Assembly: GCA_041392805.1 (NCBI GenBank)
Contig: JAWKLJ010000001.1
Span: 2,232,001 to 2,296,000 of the forward strand
Direction of reading: 5' to 3'
Length of the DNA stretch: 64,000 bases
DNA from: Saprospiraceae bacterium
Lineage (GTDB): Bacteria > Bacteroidota > Bacteroidia > Chitinophagales > Saprospiraceae
The notes below the pieces were generated by a model. That model ran no database searches and was not told where the DNA came from. It saw nothing but the letters and a program-made list of their open reading frames with translations. Made by a program: the position numbers and the translations under genes. Below, one piece after another: positions 36,248 through 44,546 of this stretch (positions within the stretch are counted from its first letter, which is position 1; the number at the start of each line of letters is the position of its first letter).

Positions 36248-37897
36248 TTATTCTGTATAGTAAATCGCCCAACGTTCCACCTTTCCATCCTTATCCAAGA
36301 AAAAAATGGTATCCCTGTAAATCATAAGCTCGCCACTTGGCAGGCCAAGGGTGAGTTTGGGGTCGCCGTAGGTCTTTGTAATAGCACCCTTTTCTGTTCC
36401 AATTTTATACCCATCAAAGGTCTCGCCCGTGTAGCCTTTACCTGTTAAGTGAAAATACATATTAGGTTTTTCCGCACTGCGAGGGGGGCGACAAAGGTAA
36501 ATGACAGAATTTTTCAAACCGCTTTTTGTATCCCATTTGCGAAAATCATAATCGCCGGTAATCTTTTGCTCAATGTATTTATCCCGATTGTTTCTGGTAA
36601 AGACCTTTAAACTTGAGACGCCATCTATTTCTTCATCCTCTGGCCCGTTACTATTGCCTAAACTAGAAGTTGTTTTGTTCTGCAATACGGCTAAATTGTA
36701 AATGGCTACACTACTGTTAGTGGCGGCTAGGGGGGTTAGCAAGGATAAAGCCAACAATTCATTCCCCGACTTTTGTTCTACTAGCGCAATCAGCGTTTGG
36801 GCATCAATAGCCGTTTTAGGAAATTTCTTCGGATTGGCATTGGCTTTTTCAAGGGCTTCATTTGCGGCATAAAAACGGGCTCGGGGAAGGTCATCCAAGA
36901 GATAGTAGGCGCATGCCTTGTTGAGGTAAGCTGGTGCATAATCCGCATCCATGCTAATGGCATAGTCAAAATAGCGAATGGCTTCCTCCAGCAAGGCCTT
37001 GCGAAGGCGCTCCGATTCTGTGTAACCAGATCGGCTGCCTTTTGAAAAATTCAAATCCAACTCAAGTGGCAACCTGAACTTCAATTCTTGTTTGGTAAAA
37101 TAATTGAGGGCATCGAGTACCGTGACAATCCCCAGGTTATTATAAATCTCACGCCCTTGGTAATCGCGTAAAACATGCTTGTAATAGGCTCTAGCTTCAT
37201 CATATCGACCCACGGCAGCCATGAGATTAGCCATTTCAAAGACCTCCACCAATTGATCCAATTTTTCCATTGACTTGGTCGCCAAGGCCTGTCGATCGGC
37301 CAAAACAGGATAACCTTTCATCTCATTTGGCAAATTATATTCCTTGTAGATCTGTTCCAACAAATTGGGTAGGTTTTTATATACTGGGTAACCAGCAGAA
37401 TAAGCTAGAAAACCTCCTAAATAATCGGATTGGGTTTCATAGACCACTTTATCTTGTACCGAATCCAGCTTCATCCCAATCTTAAGGCTCGCATAGGCAG
37501 AAGCAAAACCTTGCCGCCAGGTATGCTTTTCATAAAAATGCGTCAACTCATGACCGATCAGTGCGGCCAGGGCATTTTCAAATTGATCACCCTGCTTTTT
37601 GCAAATCTCAAAGGCTGTCTCCTCAATGGCAATACTCATCGCATCCCCTTCCAAAAAGGCAACATTTACTTTAGCCGGACTGATATAAAAGGCAGGCACC
37701 GGAAAACGGTAGTCGCCCCTCGCCTCTACCAATTCTTGGTATATTCTATAAGCTATATCATATTTTTCGCCAGATTTGATGAGCTCTCCTTCTTGGGCCG
37801 CTTGCGACTTTGTAATGTAGCGGAAACCTGTTGATTGGGCCAGGACCGCTGCGGAGCATAGAAGAAGCAATAAAAGGAAATTTAAAGTGCGAAACAT
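36248..37897 (-). CDS. Exported M48-like zinc metallopeptidase with TPR region (A)
   Basis: A 549-residue protein with a signal peptide (about 1-21, AVLAQ). The zinc motif is HELTH (His116, Glu117, His120) and the third ligand is probably Glu154 in ETQSDYLGGFLAYSAGY, which resembles the ExxxD motif of M48 peptidases. TPR-like helices follow (about 205-400, for example AAVGRYDEARAYYKHVL and PAYLNKACAYYLLDDLPRARFYA), then a C-terminal beta-domain (about 430-549). It lacks the membrane helices of HtpX. It is the last gene of a minus-strand series after the caspase-TPR gene (32 bases). A full-length paralogue lies at 41556-43196. Confidence 0.82.
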   Translation of the reverse strand: MFRTLNFLLLLLLCSAAVLAQSTGFRYITKSQAAQEGELIKSGEKYDIAYRIYQELVEARGDYRFPVPAFYISPAKVNVAFLEGDAMSIAIEETAFEICKKQGDQFENALAALIGHELTHFYEKHTWRQGFASAYASLKIGMKLDSVQDKVVYETQSDYLGGFLAYSAGYPVYKNLPNLLEQIYKEYNLPNEMKGYPVLADRQALATKSMEKLDQLVEVFEMANLMAAVGRYDEARAYYKHVLRDYQGREIYNNLGIVTVLDALNYFTKQELKFRLPLELDLNFSKGSRSGYTESERLRKALLEEAIRYFDYAISMDADYAPAYLNKACAYYLLDDLPRARFYAANEALEKANANPKKFPKTAIDAQTLIALVEQKSGNELLALSLLTPLAATNSSVAIYNLAVLQNKTTSSLGNSNGPEDEEIDGVSSLKVFTRNNRDKYIEQKITGDYDFRKWDTKSGLKNSVIYLCRPPRSAEKPNMYFHLTGKGYTGETFDGYKIGTEKGAITKTYGDPKLTLGLPSGELMIYRDTIFFLDKDGKVERWAIYYTE

Positions 37898-37929
37898 TGT
37901 GCTAGGTTTTGTGTGTTAAGGAAAATGGG

Positions 37930-40140
37930 TTAGTTTTTCTCTGGGAAAAACGCCCTGATCAAAGCTTGGTATTCGGGTAGTTCCCGGAGGCTGTCCAGGT
38001 CAGTATCATTACTTATCTGTTCCAGGTTTTTATAATCAAATTGTTCTAGAAGGATGCGTAAAGAAGCAATGGCTGCGGAATGATCACCATTTAAGGCATG
38101 GGCGCAAGCCATATCATAATACACATCCTGATCTTGTGGTTCCAGCGCTTTATAAGTTTGGAATAAGGAAATAGCCTTATCGTAGTTTGTTTGTTTGAGA
38201 TAAAAGAAAGCAAAATTATATAGCCCAAATCGATTTGTTGGATCCACTTCCAAACACTTTCGATACATGGCCTCCGCTTCGAGGGGTTTGTCCCATATTT
38301 GATAGAGATACCCCAAAGCATTATAAACAAAAGCATCCGCTGGTTCCAATTCAGCGTATTTTAAATAATTGGCTTCTGCCTGGTCATATTCTCCCAAGCC
38401 GAAGTAGGTTTTGCCAAGGTTATAATAGGGAATAGGGTAATTGGCATCCAATTGAATCGCTTTGAAAAACAACAGTTTTGCTTCCTCATATTTCCCTTGG
38501 TCTAAATAAATACGGCCCAAATTGTTCTGAGATAAAACCAAATTTGTATCTCTTGTTATCGCTAGTTTGGCCGCTATTTCTGCTTCCTCATATTGTTTTA
38601 ATTGGCTATAACTTGCTGCCAAATTGCTCAAAGGCAAAACCCAGGTAGGCGCAAGTTCATGCGCTTGCTGGAAATTACGGATGGCCGCTTGCTGTTGATT
38701 TAAGGTAAAATAGATATATCCCAACTCGTTAAATACGTGGGCGGTATTAGGTTGTCGCTGCAAGGATTTTTGCTGTAGTTGAATGGCTTGTTGCAATAGG
38801 TTTTCATCTTTTTGGCCTTCGGCCTTCAGTCTTAGATTAACCCCTTTAAAATAATCCGCCCGTGCCTGCAAATCCTGAAAAAAGTAATCCTCCTGACCTA
38901 CTAATTCGGCTGCTTTATTCAAATAATCTGGATAATAATCGTAGCGATTATCCTTTGCCCAACGATTGGCCAGTTCTTTGCCGGGGGTTTGCAGGTAAGT
39001 GTTGAGTGCCACTTGAGCTTCATCTTGCAGCGCGGCGATTAGACTTCCTTTGGCTTCTTTTTTTATGGCTTCAATATCCGTATGTTTTTCCAAAGCTTGG
39101 TAGTAGGAAAGCGCCGAACCTTCCTCGGGATACATTAAATGTTGCTCAGCCAAGGCTTTTTCAAATTGCCTCAAAAGAAGGAGGTAAGCCGTATCCCTAG
39201 GCATAGCTTGAGGAGCTTTTGTCAGGCTAACTGTGGCCACAGCTGGCGAAGACTGGTTCGCTTCACTGGCTAACAGGGCCACGAGGCTGGGTTCATCTAC
39301 CTTACTTAAACGAGTTTCCTGGCTGCCTCGAGTAAGCGGAATTTGCATTTTGCCATGTTTCCTGGCAGCCGTACGCACTTGTTTTTTCACATAATCTTCT
39401 ATTTCAAACAACTCGATGTAATCATTTTCATCCTCATCAGCCATTCCCGTTAAGCCATTGACCAAGTGGTAAGAAAACAATCCTCGTCCCCCACCCCATT
39501 CTGTTCCCTCCAAAGAAAACTGCTCTGGTTCACAGGACATGATCTTAACGGTATTGTTAAAGCGGTCGATCATCGCGCTATTGATCAATTTTGGGCCGCC
39601 AGTTTCGCTGCCTGCCAGTTTTCCTGATCGACAGGCATCGGTGATAAGAATGACTTCTGCTTGTTTGTCATTTGTCAGCGTAGCAATGATAGCATCCAGG
39701 TATTCAATTGGGCATGCTCCGCCAATGGGATAGTCTACCGGTGGAGAAGAATGCAATAACAGGTAACCTAACCTGCTGCCAACCGATTCCTCCACATCTC
39801 CATGCCCTGAAAAATAAATAATGGCTCTATCCTTGGGTTGGGTCTCTGTGGTCAACCATTTTAGTGCCTTAACAAATTTACCCATCGTCGCCTCTTCATT
39901 GGTGAGCAATTGGATATGCTCTGGCAAGACCTTCCACGCCGTTTCTGATTGCAAAAAGGCTGCAAAAGCTTCAGCGTCACGATGAGCAAATGTTAAGTCT
40001 GAAATCTCAGCATAATCGGAAACGCCTACCACCACAGCACGGACCGTCCCAAATGGCTTGATGGGTTGAATTTGCGCAAAACCAATAGTATAAGTCAAAA
40101 ATAGAATGCCTGAAAGCACTTTAAGTTTTAGCATTTGCAT
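37930..40140 (-). CDS. Exported caspase (peptidase C14-like) protein with TPR repeats
   Basis: A 736-residue protein with a signal peptide (LKVLSGILFLTYTIGFAQ), an N-terminal caspase-like domain (about 30-260) and at least seven TPR repeats (about 430-700, for example ANYPIPYYNLGKTYFGLGEYDQAEANYLKYAELEP in several units). The catalytic dyad is His113 in YFSGHG and Cys170 in ITDACRSG. Here the protease is N-terminal, the reverse of the WD40-caspases. TPRs are protein-binding scaffolds and could recruit partners encoded alongside. The start is taken at the ATG before QMLKLK; the frame is open to 40191. The FecR-like gene precedes it and the M48-like gene follows. Confidence 0.87.
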   Translation of the reverse strand: MQMLKLKVLSGILFLTYTIGFAQIQPIKPFGTVRAVVVGVSDYAEISDLTFAHRDAEAFAAFLQSETAWKVLPEHIQLLTNEEATMGKFVKALKWLTTETQPKDRAIIYFSGHGDVEESVGSRLGYLLLHSSPPVDYPIGGACPIEYLDAIIATLTNDKQAEVILITDACRSGKLAGSETGGPKLINSAMIDRFNNTVKIMSCEPEQFSLEGTEWGGGRGLFSYHLVNGLTGMADEDENDYIELFEIEDYVKKQVRTAARKHGKMQIPLTRGSQETRLSKVDEPSLVALLASEANQSSPAVATVSLTKAPQAMPRDTAYLLLLRQFEKALAEQHLMYPEEGSALSYYQALEKHTDIEAIKKEAKGSLIAALQDEAQVALNTYLQTPGKELANRWAKDNRYDYYPDYLNKAAELVGQEDYFFQDLQARADYFKGVNLRLKAEGQKDENLLQQAIQLQQKSLQRQPNTAHVFNELGYIYFTLNQQQAAIRNFQQAHELAPTWVLPLSNLAASYSQLKQYEEAEIAAKLAITRDTNLVLSQNNLGRIYLDQGKYEEAKLLFFKAIQLDANYPIPYYNLGKTYFGLGEYDQAEANYLKYAELEPADAFVYNALGYLYQIWDKPLEAEAMYRKCLEVDPTNRFGLYNFAFFYLKQTNYDKAISLFQTYKALEPQDQDVYYDMACAHALNGDHSAAIASLRILLEQFDYKNLEQISNDTDLDSLRELPEYQALIRAFFPEKN

Positions 40141-40213
40141 AGGATTGGGATATATACTTGACGGGAGAGGAATCACCCTGAATTTTGCCACGAGGTAGCC
40201 AAAGCGGTTGTTT

Positions 40214-40304
40214 GGACGTAGAGATAGTGGAGTTTTAAAGTTATTGGAGGGCGTAAGTTATGTTTTTCTCCAATAACTCCACTCCTCCAATACCTCCACG
40301 TCCC
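40214..40304. repeat. GGACGTGGAGG repeat arranged as an inverted pair
   Basis: GGACGTAGAG...GTTATTGGAGG (40214-40250) faces CTCCAATAACTCCACTCC...CACGTCCC (40268-40304), so the pair can fold into a long imperfect hairpin. The right half is a near copy of 1037-1073. It separates the FecR-like gene from the caspase-TPR gene. Confidence 0.65.
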
Positions 40305-40311
40305 ATCTTAC

Positions 40312-41238
40312 CTAGTTCTCTGGCATTAAATCATGCCGTTGGAGATAGCTATCATAAGCCTTTTTCAGCAAACCATCTTTTTTATATTTTTTAATGGCCA
40401 TTTCGAGGCGTTGGTGAGCTGCGTAGTAATAGCCCTGCTCTTCCAAGCTACCCGCCTCCAGAAACAACTGGGTAGCAGCGCTGCTCGTCTGGTAAAGATT
40501 TTCTTTTCCAAGTGCTTGTAAAAGGGTACGGGGCACACTAGCATCCGAATACTCAAATTGCACTTCTGGGCTTTTCACCTTTTCATCGCTTGTAGCTTCT
40601 ACCTGCCAAATATAAACGGAACCAGGTTTAAGACCTAAGGTACTAGCGCTTAAGGTAAGATTAAATCCTTTCACCTCTGCCTGGTGAATAGCTGTCCCTC
40701 CTTTTTCAAGTAGGGTGAATTTAAACGTATTAGCGGAAGGATCAACTGACTTCTTATTGGCCCAGCGGAAAGTGATTTCAGCATCACTTACTTTCCCTAT
40801 CGTATTACCCGCATTAAAAGGCTGAATAGGAACCACCGGAAATTTCGCATTGCCATAACCTATCCCGCTTTTCCCATCGCCAGTACCCTTGCCTCCTGTC
40901 GACGCCATCAAGAAATCATCAACTACCATCTCCGCAAAGCGGTCTTCAATTTTCCCTTCTACGGTCTTCATTACATCAGCAATGGAATAGGTGCCAGGAG
41001 CTTCTAACACCTGGTACTCACCATCGAAATACAGACTGACCTTCGCCTTTTTTTTCAAGGTGATCGTCGCATCAGCAAAGAGAACTTCTCCAGATCTCAT
41101 TCTTTTAGGCTTATCAGCCTTACTCTTGGTATATTTAATTTTTCCTGTTACGCTAAAAGCGACCATAAAGTCGTCTTGGCCATTGGCTGACACATTGAGC
41201 GTGAAGAGGATTAAAAGGAATAGATACAAAATACGCAT
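40312..41238 (-). CDS. Exported FecR-like protein with helical C-terminus (A)
   Basis: A 308-residue protein with a signal peptide (MRILYLFLLILFTLNVSANG). Residues of about 28-95 resemble the FecR fold (VTGKIKYTKSK, RSGEVLFADATITLKKKAKVSLYFDG, LEAPGTYSI), a periplasmic module found in sigma/anti-sigma signalling and in envelope proteins. A fibronectin-like beta-domain (about 140-240, FRWANKK, VYIWQVEA) and a TPR-like helical tail follow. The frame runs on upstream to 41427 through the palindromic repeat, but those residues (GWGWSWGSRGP) are repeat-derived, so the start at 41238 is used. It has no cytoplasmic anti-sigma part. Paralogue at 43340-44302. Confidence 0.65.
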   Translation of the reverse strand: MRILYLFLLILFTLNVSANGQDDFMVAFSVTGKIKYTKSKADKPKRMRSGEVLFADATITLKKKAKVSLYFDGEYQVLEAPGTYSIADVMKTVEGKIEDRFAEMVVDDFLMASTGGKGTGDGKSGIGYGNAKFPVVPIQPFNAGNTIGKVSDAEITFRWANKKSVDPSANTFKFTLLEKGGTAIHQAEVKGFNLTLSASTLGLKPGSVYIWQVEATSDEKVKSPEVQFEYSDASVPRTLLQALGKENLYQTSSAATQLFLEAGSLEEQGYYYAAHQRLEMAIKKYKKDGLLKKAYDSYLQRHDLMPEN

Positions 41239-41299
41239 AGCATGTGTTTTTTGGTTTAGAATACTGTAATTATTCATTTTGTTAACGGGCTTGGCACCG

Positions 41300-41393
41300 C
41301 TGGCTTGCCGGTGGCCGCTGGGGCGGGGGCCCCGGGAGCCCCAGCTCCAGCCCCAGCCCCAGACTTTCCAAGTTTTAAAAACTTGGAAAGTCT
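41300..41393. repeat. GC-rich repeat and perfect palindrome upstream of the FecR-like gene
   Basis: AGACTTTCCAAGTTTT (41361-41376) and its exact complement (41378-41393) flank a single A, a 16-bp perfect stem. Just before it lie GGGGGCCCC and repeated CCAGCC units. No protein-coding role; the composite looks like a REP-type intergenic element. Confidence 0.7.
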
Positions 41394-41555
41394 CGTTGCG
41401 CGCCCCCCCCTTACCTAAGACGGTCAAACCCTAAAAATTCCATAACTTTTTCAAAAAAAAATTCAAAAAAAATCATTTTTCTCTCTTCAACCCCTAAAAT
41501 CGCACCCAGTTTGCCAAACTTAGAAACGATACACGACTAAAGTAACCCCTCGTTC

Positions 41556-43196
41556 CTAATCAACTTTCATTTGATAAACGACCCAATGCAACAACACTCC
41601 TTTTTCATTTAATTCAAAGAAAATTTGTTGCGACTTATAGTGCAAACAACTCCCTCTCTTCATCTGCAAATCACTACTGGGCAAACCGTAGACATCAATG
41701 ATTTTATCACGACTGGCTCCCAATTGAATGCCTTTTAGGGTTTGACCTTTGTAAGCAGGTGCTGTTCGTTGAAAAAGTGCGTATGCAGCACCTTCATCTG
41801 CATAATGTAGTAATAATTTGGATGCCGTTAACTGTTTTACCCCACAAAAAACACTTTCACTCAATCCAATGGTGTGATCGATAGCCGGTGCAGCCAGAAA
41901 ATCATCGAGGTCCAGGTGCTCTATGCGCTCCACTCCCTTGGCGTAATCATGCGTCACAGGAGGCATTGCCGTGGACTGCTGTAGCATCCCCAGGTTAAAT
42001 TTTGCCAGCGAAGGGTTCCCTGCTTTTGCTTCCTCAAACCAATCGACCGCAGCTGAAGTGTCACTTTGCATCGCTGCCAAAATGCCCAAAAGTACCTCTG
42101 CATCCGCTTTTCCTTTAGCTTGCTTTTGTTGGCGACTCAGCTTCCTGGCTTTATTTGCCCAAAATTCGGCATCATCCCATTGGCCTTGCAACGCGTAAAT
42201 ACAGGCCTGGTTGAGCAATGCGGGCGGATAATCTTTGCTGATGTTCTCCGCACTTTCAAAAAAGCGGGCAGCCTCGTTTAAGTATTTTTCCCGAAGGGCC
42301 ACACGATCTTTGGGTAGCCGTTCTTTGAGTTGATCCAACCGGGATTCGCCATCTCGTTCTAATGGCAAGGCATAGGGCCATTCTTCTGGCTCGAACAATT
42401 GCAAGGCCGACAAAGTCGCATTGACCCCCGCATTATTAAATACTTCATAACCTTGGTAATCTTTTAGGATATGCTGATAATAGTTTTTTGCTAGTGCATA
42501 CTCCTCGACAATACTGAGCAAATTGGCTGTCTCCCAGACGCTTTGCAATTCGGCCAGGTGCTGAGCGGTATTCTCAGCCATTTGTATGCGTTCTGCTAGA
42601 GGCGGATAGCCAGGAAGTTGATCAGGAAAACCATAGGCAGCATAGGCTTTCTCCAAAAATGGTGCGATGACTTCATAGGTATTAAAACCTGCCGAAAAAG
42701 CCAATAACCCTCCGATATGATCTGCCTGCGTCTCCTGCTTTAATTTATCGGCTAGCATGCCCAAGGACTCCGCCGTGGCCAATGATTCGTTTTGCTGCGC
42801 AAATTGCCTGGCCCAATCGTGTTTTTCATAATAGTGCGTCACTTCATGCGCTAACAAAGCCGCTAAAGCATTGAGTGAATCCGCACCAAAACTCGTGCAA
42901 ACATCATATGCCTTTTCCTCGATTCCGATCTGCAGTTTAGCCGGGTCCATCCACGCAATCAGGCTTGTTCCATTGTTCATCACTAAGGCAGGGACCATTC
43001 CTCCCAAGTCACCCCTGGCTTTTATTAATTGATCATAAACTTGCTGGGTGACTTCGTATTTATATCCATCAATAGTTTGTGGCTGGTACTTTGCCCAACT
43101 TTTACGAGCATACGCGAAAATAGCTTCCTTGGGCTGAGCACTGAGCGCAATACCCCAGCTCAAAAAGAAGAAAAAGGCGATGGTTATTTTTTTCAT
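41556..43196 (-). CDS. Exported M48-like zinc metallopeptidase with TPR region (B)
   Basis: A 546-residue paralogue of the peptidase at 36248-37897, with the same order: signal peptide (about 1-21, ALSAQ), zinc motif HEVTH (His117, Glu118, His121) in ALLAHEVTHYYEKHDW, the downstream ETQADHIGGLLAFSAGF (Glu155, Asp159), TPR-like helices (LAKNYYQHILKDYQGYEVFNNAG, PALLNQACIYALQGQWDDAEFWA) and a C-terminal beta-domain (LKGIQLGASRDKIIDVYGLP). All predicted catalytic residues are kept in both copies, so both may be active. It lies between two FecR-like genes on the same strand. Confidence 0.82.
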   Translation of the reverse strand: MKKITIAFFFFLSWGIALSAQPKEAIFAYARKSWAKYQPQTIDGYKYEVTQQVYDQLIKARGDLGGMVPALVMNNGTSLIAWMDPAKLQIGIEEKAYDVCTSFGADSLNALAALLAHEVTHYYEKHDWARQFAQQNESLATAESLGMLADKLKQETQADHIGGLLAFSAGFNTYEVIAPFLEKAYAAYGFPDQLPGYPPLAERIQMAENTAQHLAELQSVWETANLLSIVEEYALAKNYYQHILKDYQGYEVFNNAGVNATLSALQLFEPEEWPYALPLERDGESRLDQLKERLPKDRVALREKYLNEAARFFESAENISKDYPPALLNQACIYALQGQWDDAEFWANKARKLSRQQKQAKGKADAEVLLGILAAMQSDTSAAVDWFEEAKAGNPSLAKFNLGMLQQSTAMPPVTHDYAKGVERIEHLDLDDFLAAPAIDHTIGLSESVFCGVKQLTASKLLLHYADEGAAYALFQRTAPAYKGQTLKGIQLGASRDKIIDVYGLPSSDLQMKRGSCLHYKSQQIFFELNEKGVLLHWVVYQMKVD

Positions 43197-43252
43197 TTGT
43201 GGTTCATCAATAATATACTGTGCATTAAATTTATTTGTGTTTTAGCCGAGCG

Positions 43253-43301
43253 AGACATCAGCAATTTAGCCAGGTACCCCTTCAGTAAACTTCTGATGTC
43301 T
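43253..43301. repeat. ACATCAGAAGTT palindrome family (copy 3, degenerate)
   Basis: AGACATCAG (43253-43261) faces AACTTCTGATGTCT (43288-43301). The left arm is partly decayed, and the inner TTTAGCCAGG resembles the TTAGCTAGGG of copy 1. It lies in the short gap between the FecR-like B and M48-like B genes. Confidence 0.6.
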
Positions 43302-43339
43302 GCGGCTGCGGTTTATTAATTTATTTTTTACACAGTGCG

Positions 43340-44302
43340 CTAATTAATATCTGCTAGGATTTTTTTCGCCATTTCCAGGTTATTTGTTCTCGTTAAGAAA
43401 GCTGCAAATAACCTTTTGTACAAAGTATTATCTGGTTGATCTTTTAAGAGCTGTTGGTAATAAGTGTAGGCCGGAAGTAAAAACCCTTCCTCTTCCAGCT
43501 GGTATACAATCAGTAAATCTTTCTCTTCGTCTGCTACTGATCTCAACTCATCCAACCGATCTTCATCTTTCCAAAAGGCATCAAAGGCTTCAGCCTCATA
43601 GCTAAATTGAATGACTCCAGTTGAATACATTTGTCCATCAGCATCTTCTCCCTTCGCTTCCCAGGTATATACCTCAGCTGGCTTGAAGTTGAGTTGGCCA
43701 AGATTCAAACTTATGCCATTTGACTTCGGTAAAGCTTTGAAAAACAAACTTTTATCTACTTGTCGGTGTATTTCAAAAGAGTAAGAAATAACTCCTTCCT
43801 TCGGCATCCATTCAAAATAAATTTCTTCTCCTGCTAAGGGTCCTGCCAAATAATCAAACGTAAGCAAACCATTTTTTCCCTCCCCATAACCACTGATGCC
43901 TCCTTTGGCTTCAGCCATATACTTCTGATGGTATTTTTCTAATTTTTTTTTGTCTTCCGTATTATTCACCGATGCACCTACGAAATTCCAAAATCTCCCA
44001 ACAAATCCAAACGTATTTCCAGTGTCACTATCCTTGGCCAAAGTTGAAAGATCATATTCCAGGCCACTTTCCAATTGATGTTTTTTACCCTTAAAGATAA
44101 GCTTGGCCATCCCTCCTGCTTCACAACGAATCACGCCAACAGCAGGAAGCAGCTTACCCGGTATAACCCGAATCCCGATATTATTACTGCCATTAAAAAA
44201 ATTTACCTGCCCTTGGGTATAGACGACCGTAAATTTTTCCTGACCCTGAAGAGGAGAATACAACAGAAAAGTAAAAGCAATCCAACAAATTAGCTTATTC
44301 AT
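43340..44302 (-). CDS. Exported FecR-like protein with helical C-terminus (B)
   Basis: A 320-residue paralogue of the protein at 40312-41238. It has a signal peptide (about 1-20, SPLQGQ), a FecR-like region (VVYTQGQVNFFNGSNNIG, GVIRCEAGGMAKLIFKGKKHQLESGLEYDL), a fibronectin-like domain (IYFEWMPKEGVISYSFEIHRQ, EVYTWEAKGED) and a helical tail of TPR type (EEEGFLLPAYTYYQQLLKDQPDNTLYKRLFAAFL). The shared plan with the other copy, including the C-terminal helices, shows a family duplication. Function unknown; a periplasmic adaptor or sensor is inferred. It is 244 bases downstream of CHASE2. Confidence 0.6.
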   Translation of the reverse strand: MNKLICWIAFTFLLYSPLQGQEKFTVVYTQGQVNFFNGSNNIGIRVIPGKLLPAVGVIRCEAGGMAKLIFKGKKHQLESGLEYDLSTLAKDSDTGNTFGFVGRFWNFVGASVNNTEDKKKLEKYHQKYMAEAKGGISGYGEGKNGLLTFDYLAGPLAGEEIYFEWMPKEGVISYSFEIHRQVDKSLFFKALPKSNGISLNLGQLNFKPAEVYTWEAKGEDADGQMYSTGVIQFSYEAEAFDAFWKDEDRLDELRSVADEEKDLLIVYQLEEEGFLLPAYTYYQQLLKDQPDNTLYKRLFAAFLTRTNNLEMAKKILADIN

Positions 44303-44546
44303 ATTTTTATTGTTTATGGTATACGCTGTATATCAATATAATCCTGGAGGATAAAAAACATAAGTAGAAATACACCAGAAAAGGACAAATTGGGTGACTC
44401 AGCTTTAAAAGGAACAATAACAGGTCACGGATGCAGAAGTACGAATAGTTTTACATGAGGAGAATATGTTAAAATGAAATACAATTTACAATATCCCTGA
44501 CAAATTGTAAAGATTTTAGGACCGATTTAACAAAATAGACGTCAAA

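Noticed and set aside
29110..40140. Type III-E CRISPR caspase (craspase) or gasdermin defence system
   Set aside because: No CRISPR effector, array or gasdermin-like gene is present, and the caspase proteins carry export signals.
36248..43196. HtpX/Oma1-type membrane M48 proteases
   Set aside because: The HExxH motif is shared, but membrane helices are missing and a TPR-like region plus signal peptide show a different architecture.
40312..44302. Classical FecR anti-sigma factors
   Set aside because: No N-terminal cytoplasmic anti-sigma domain, no transmembrane helix after a cytoplasmic part and no sigma factor gene nearby; both begin with signal peptides.
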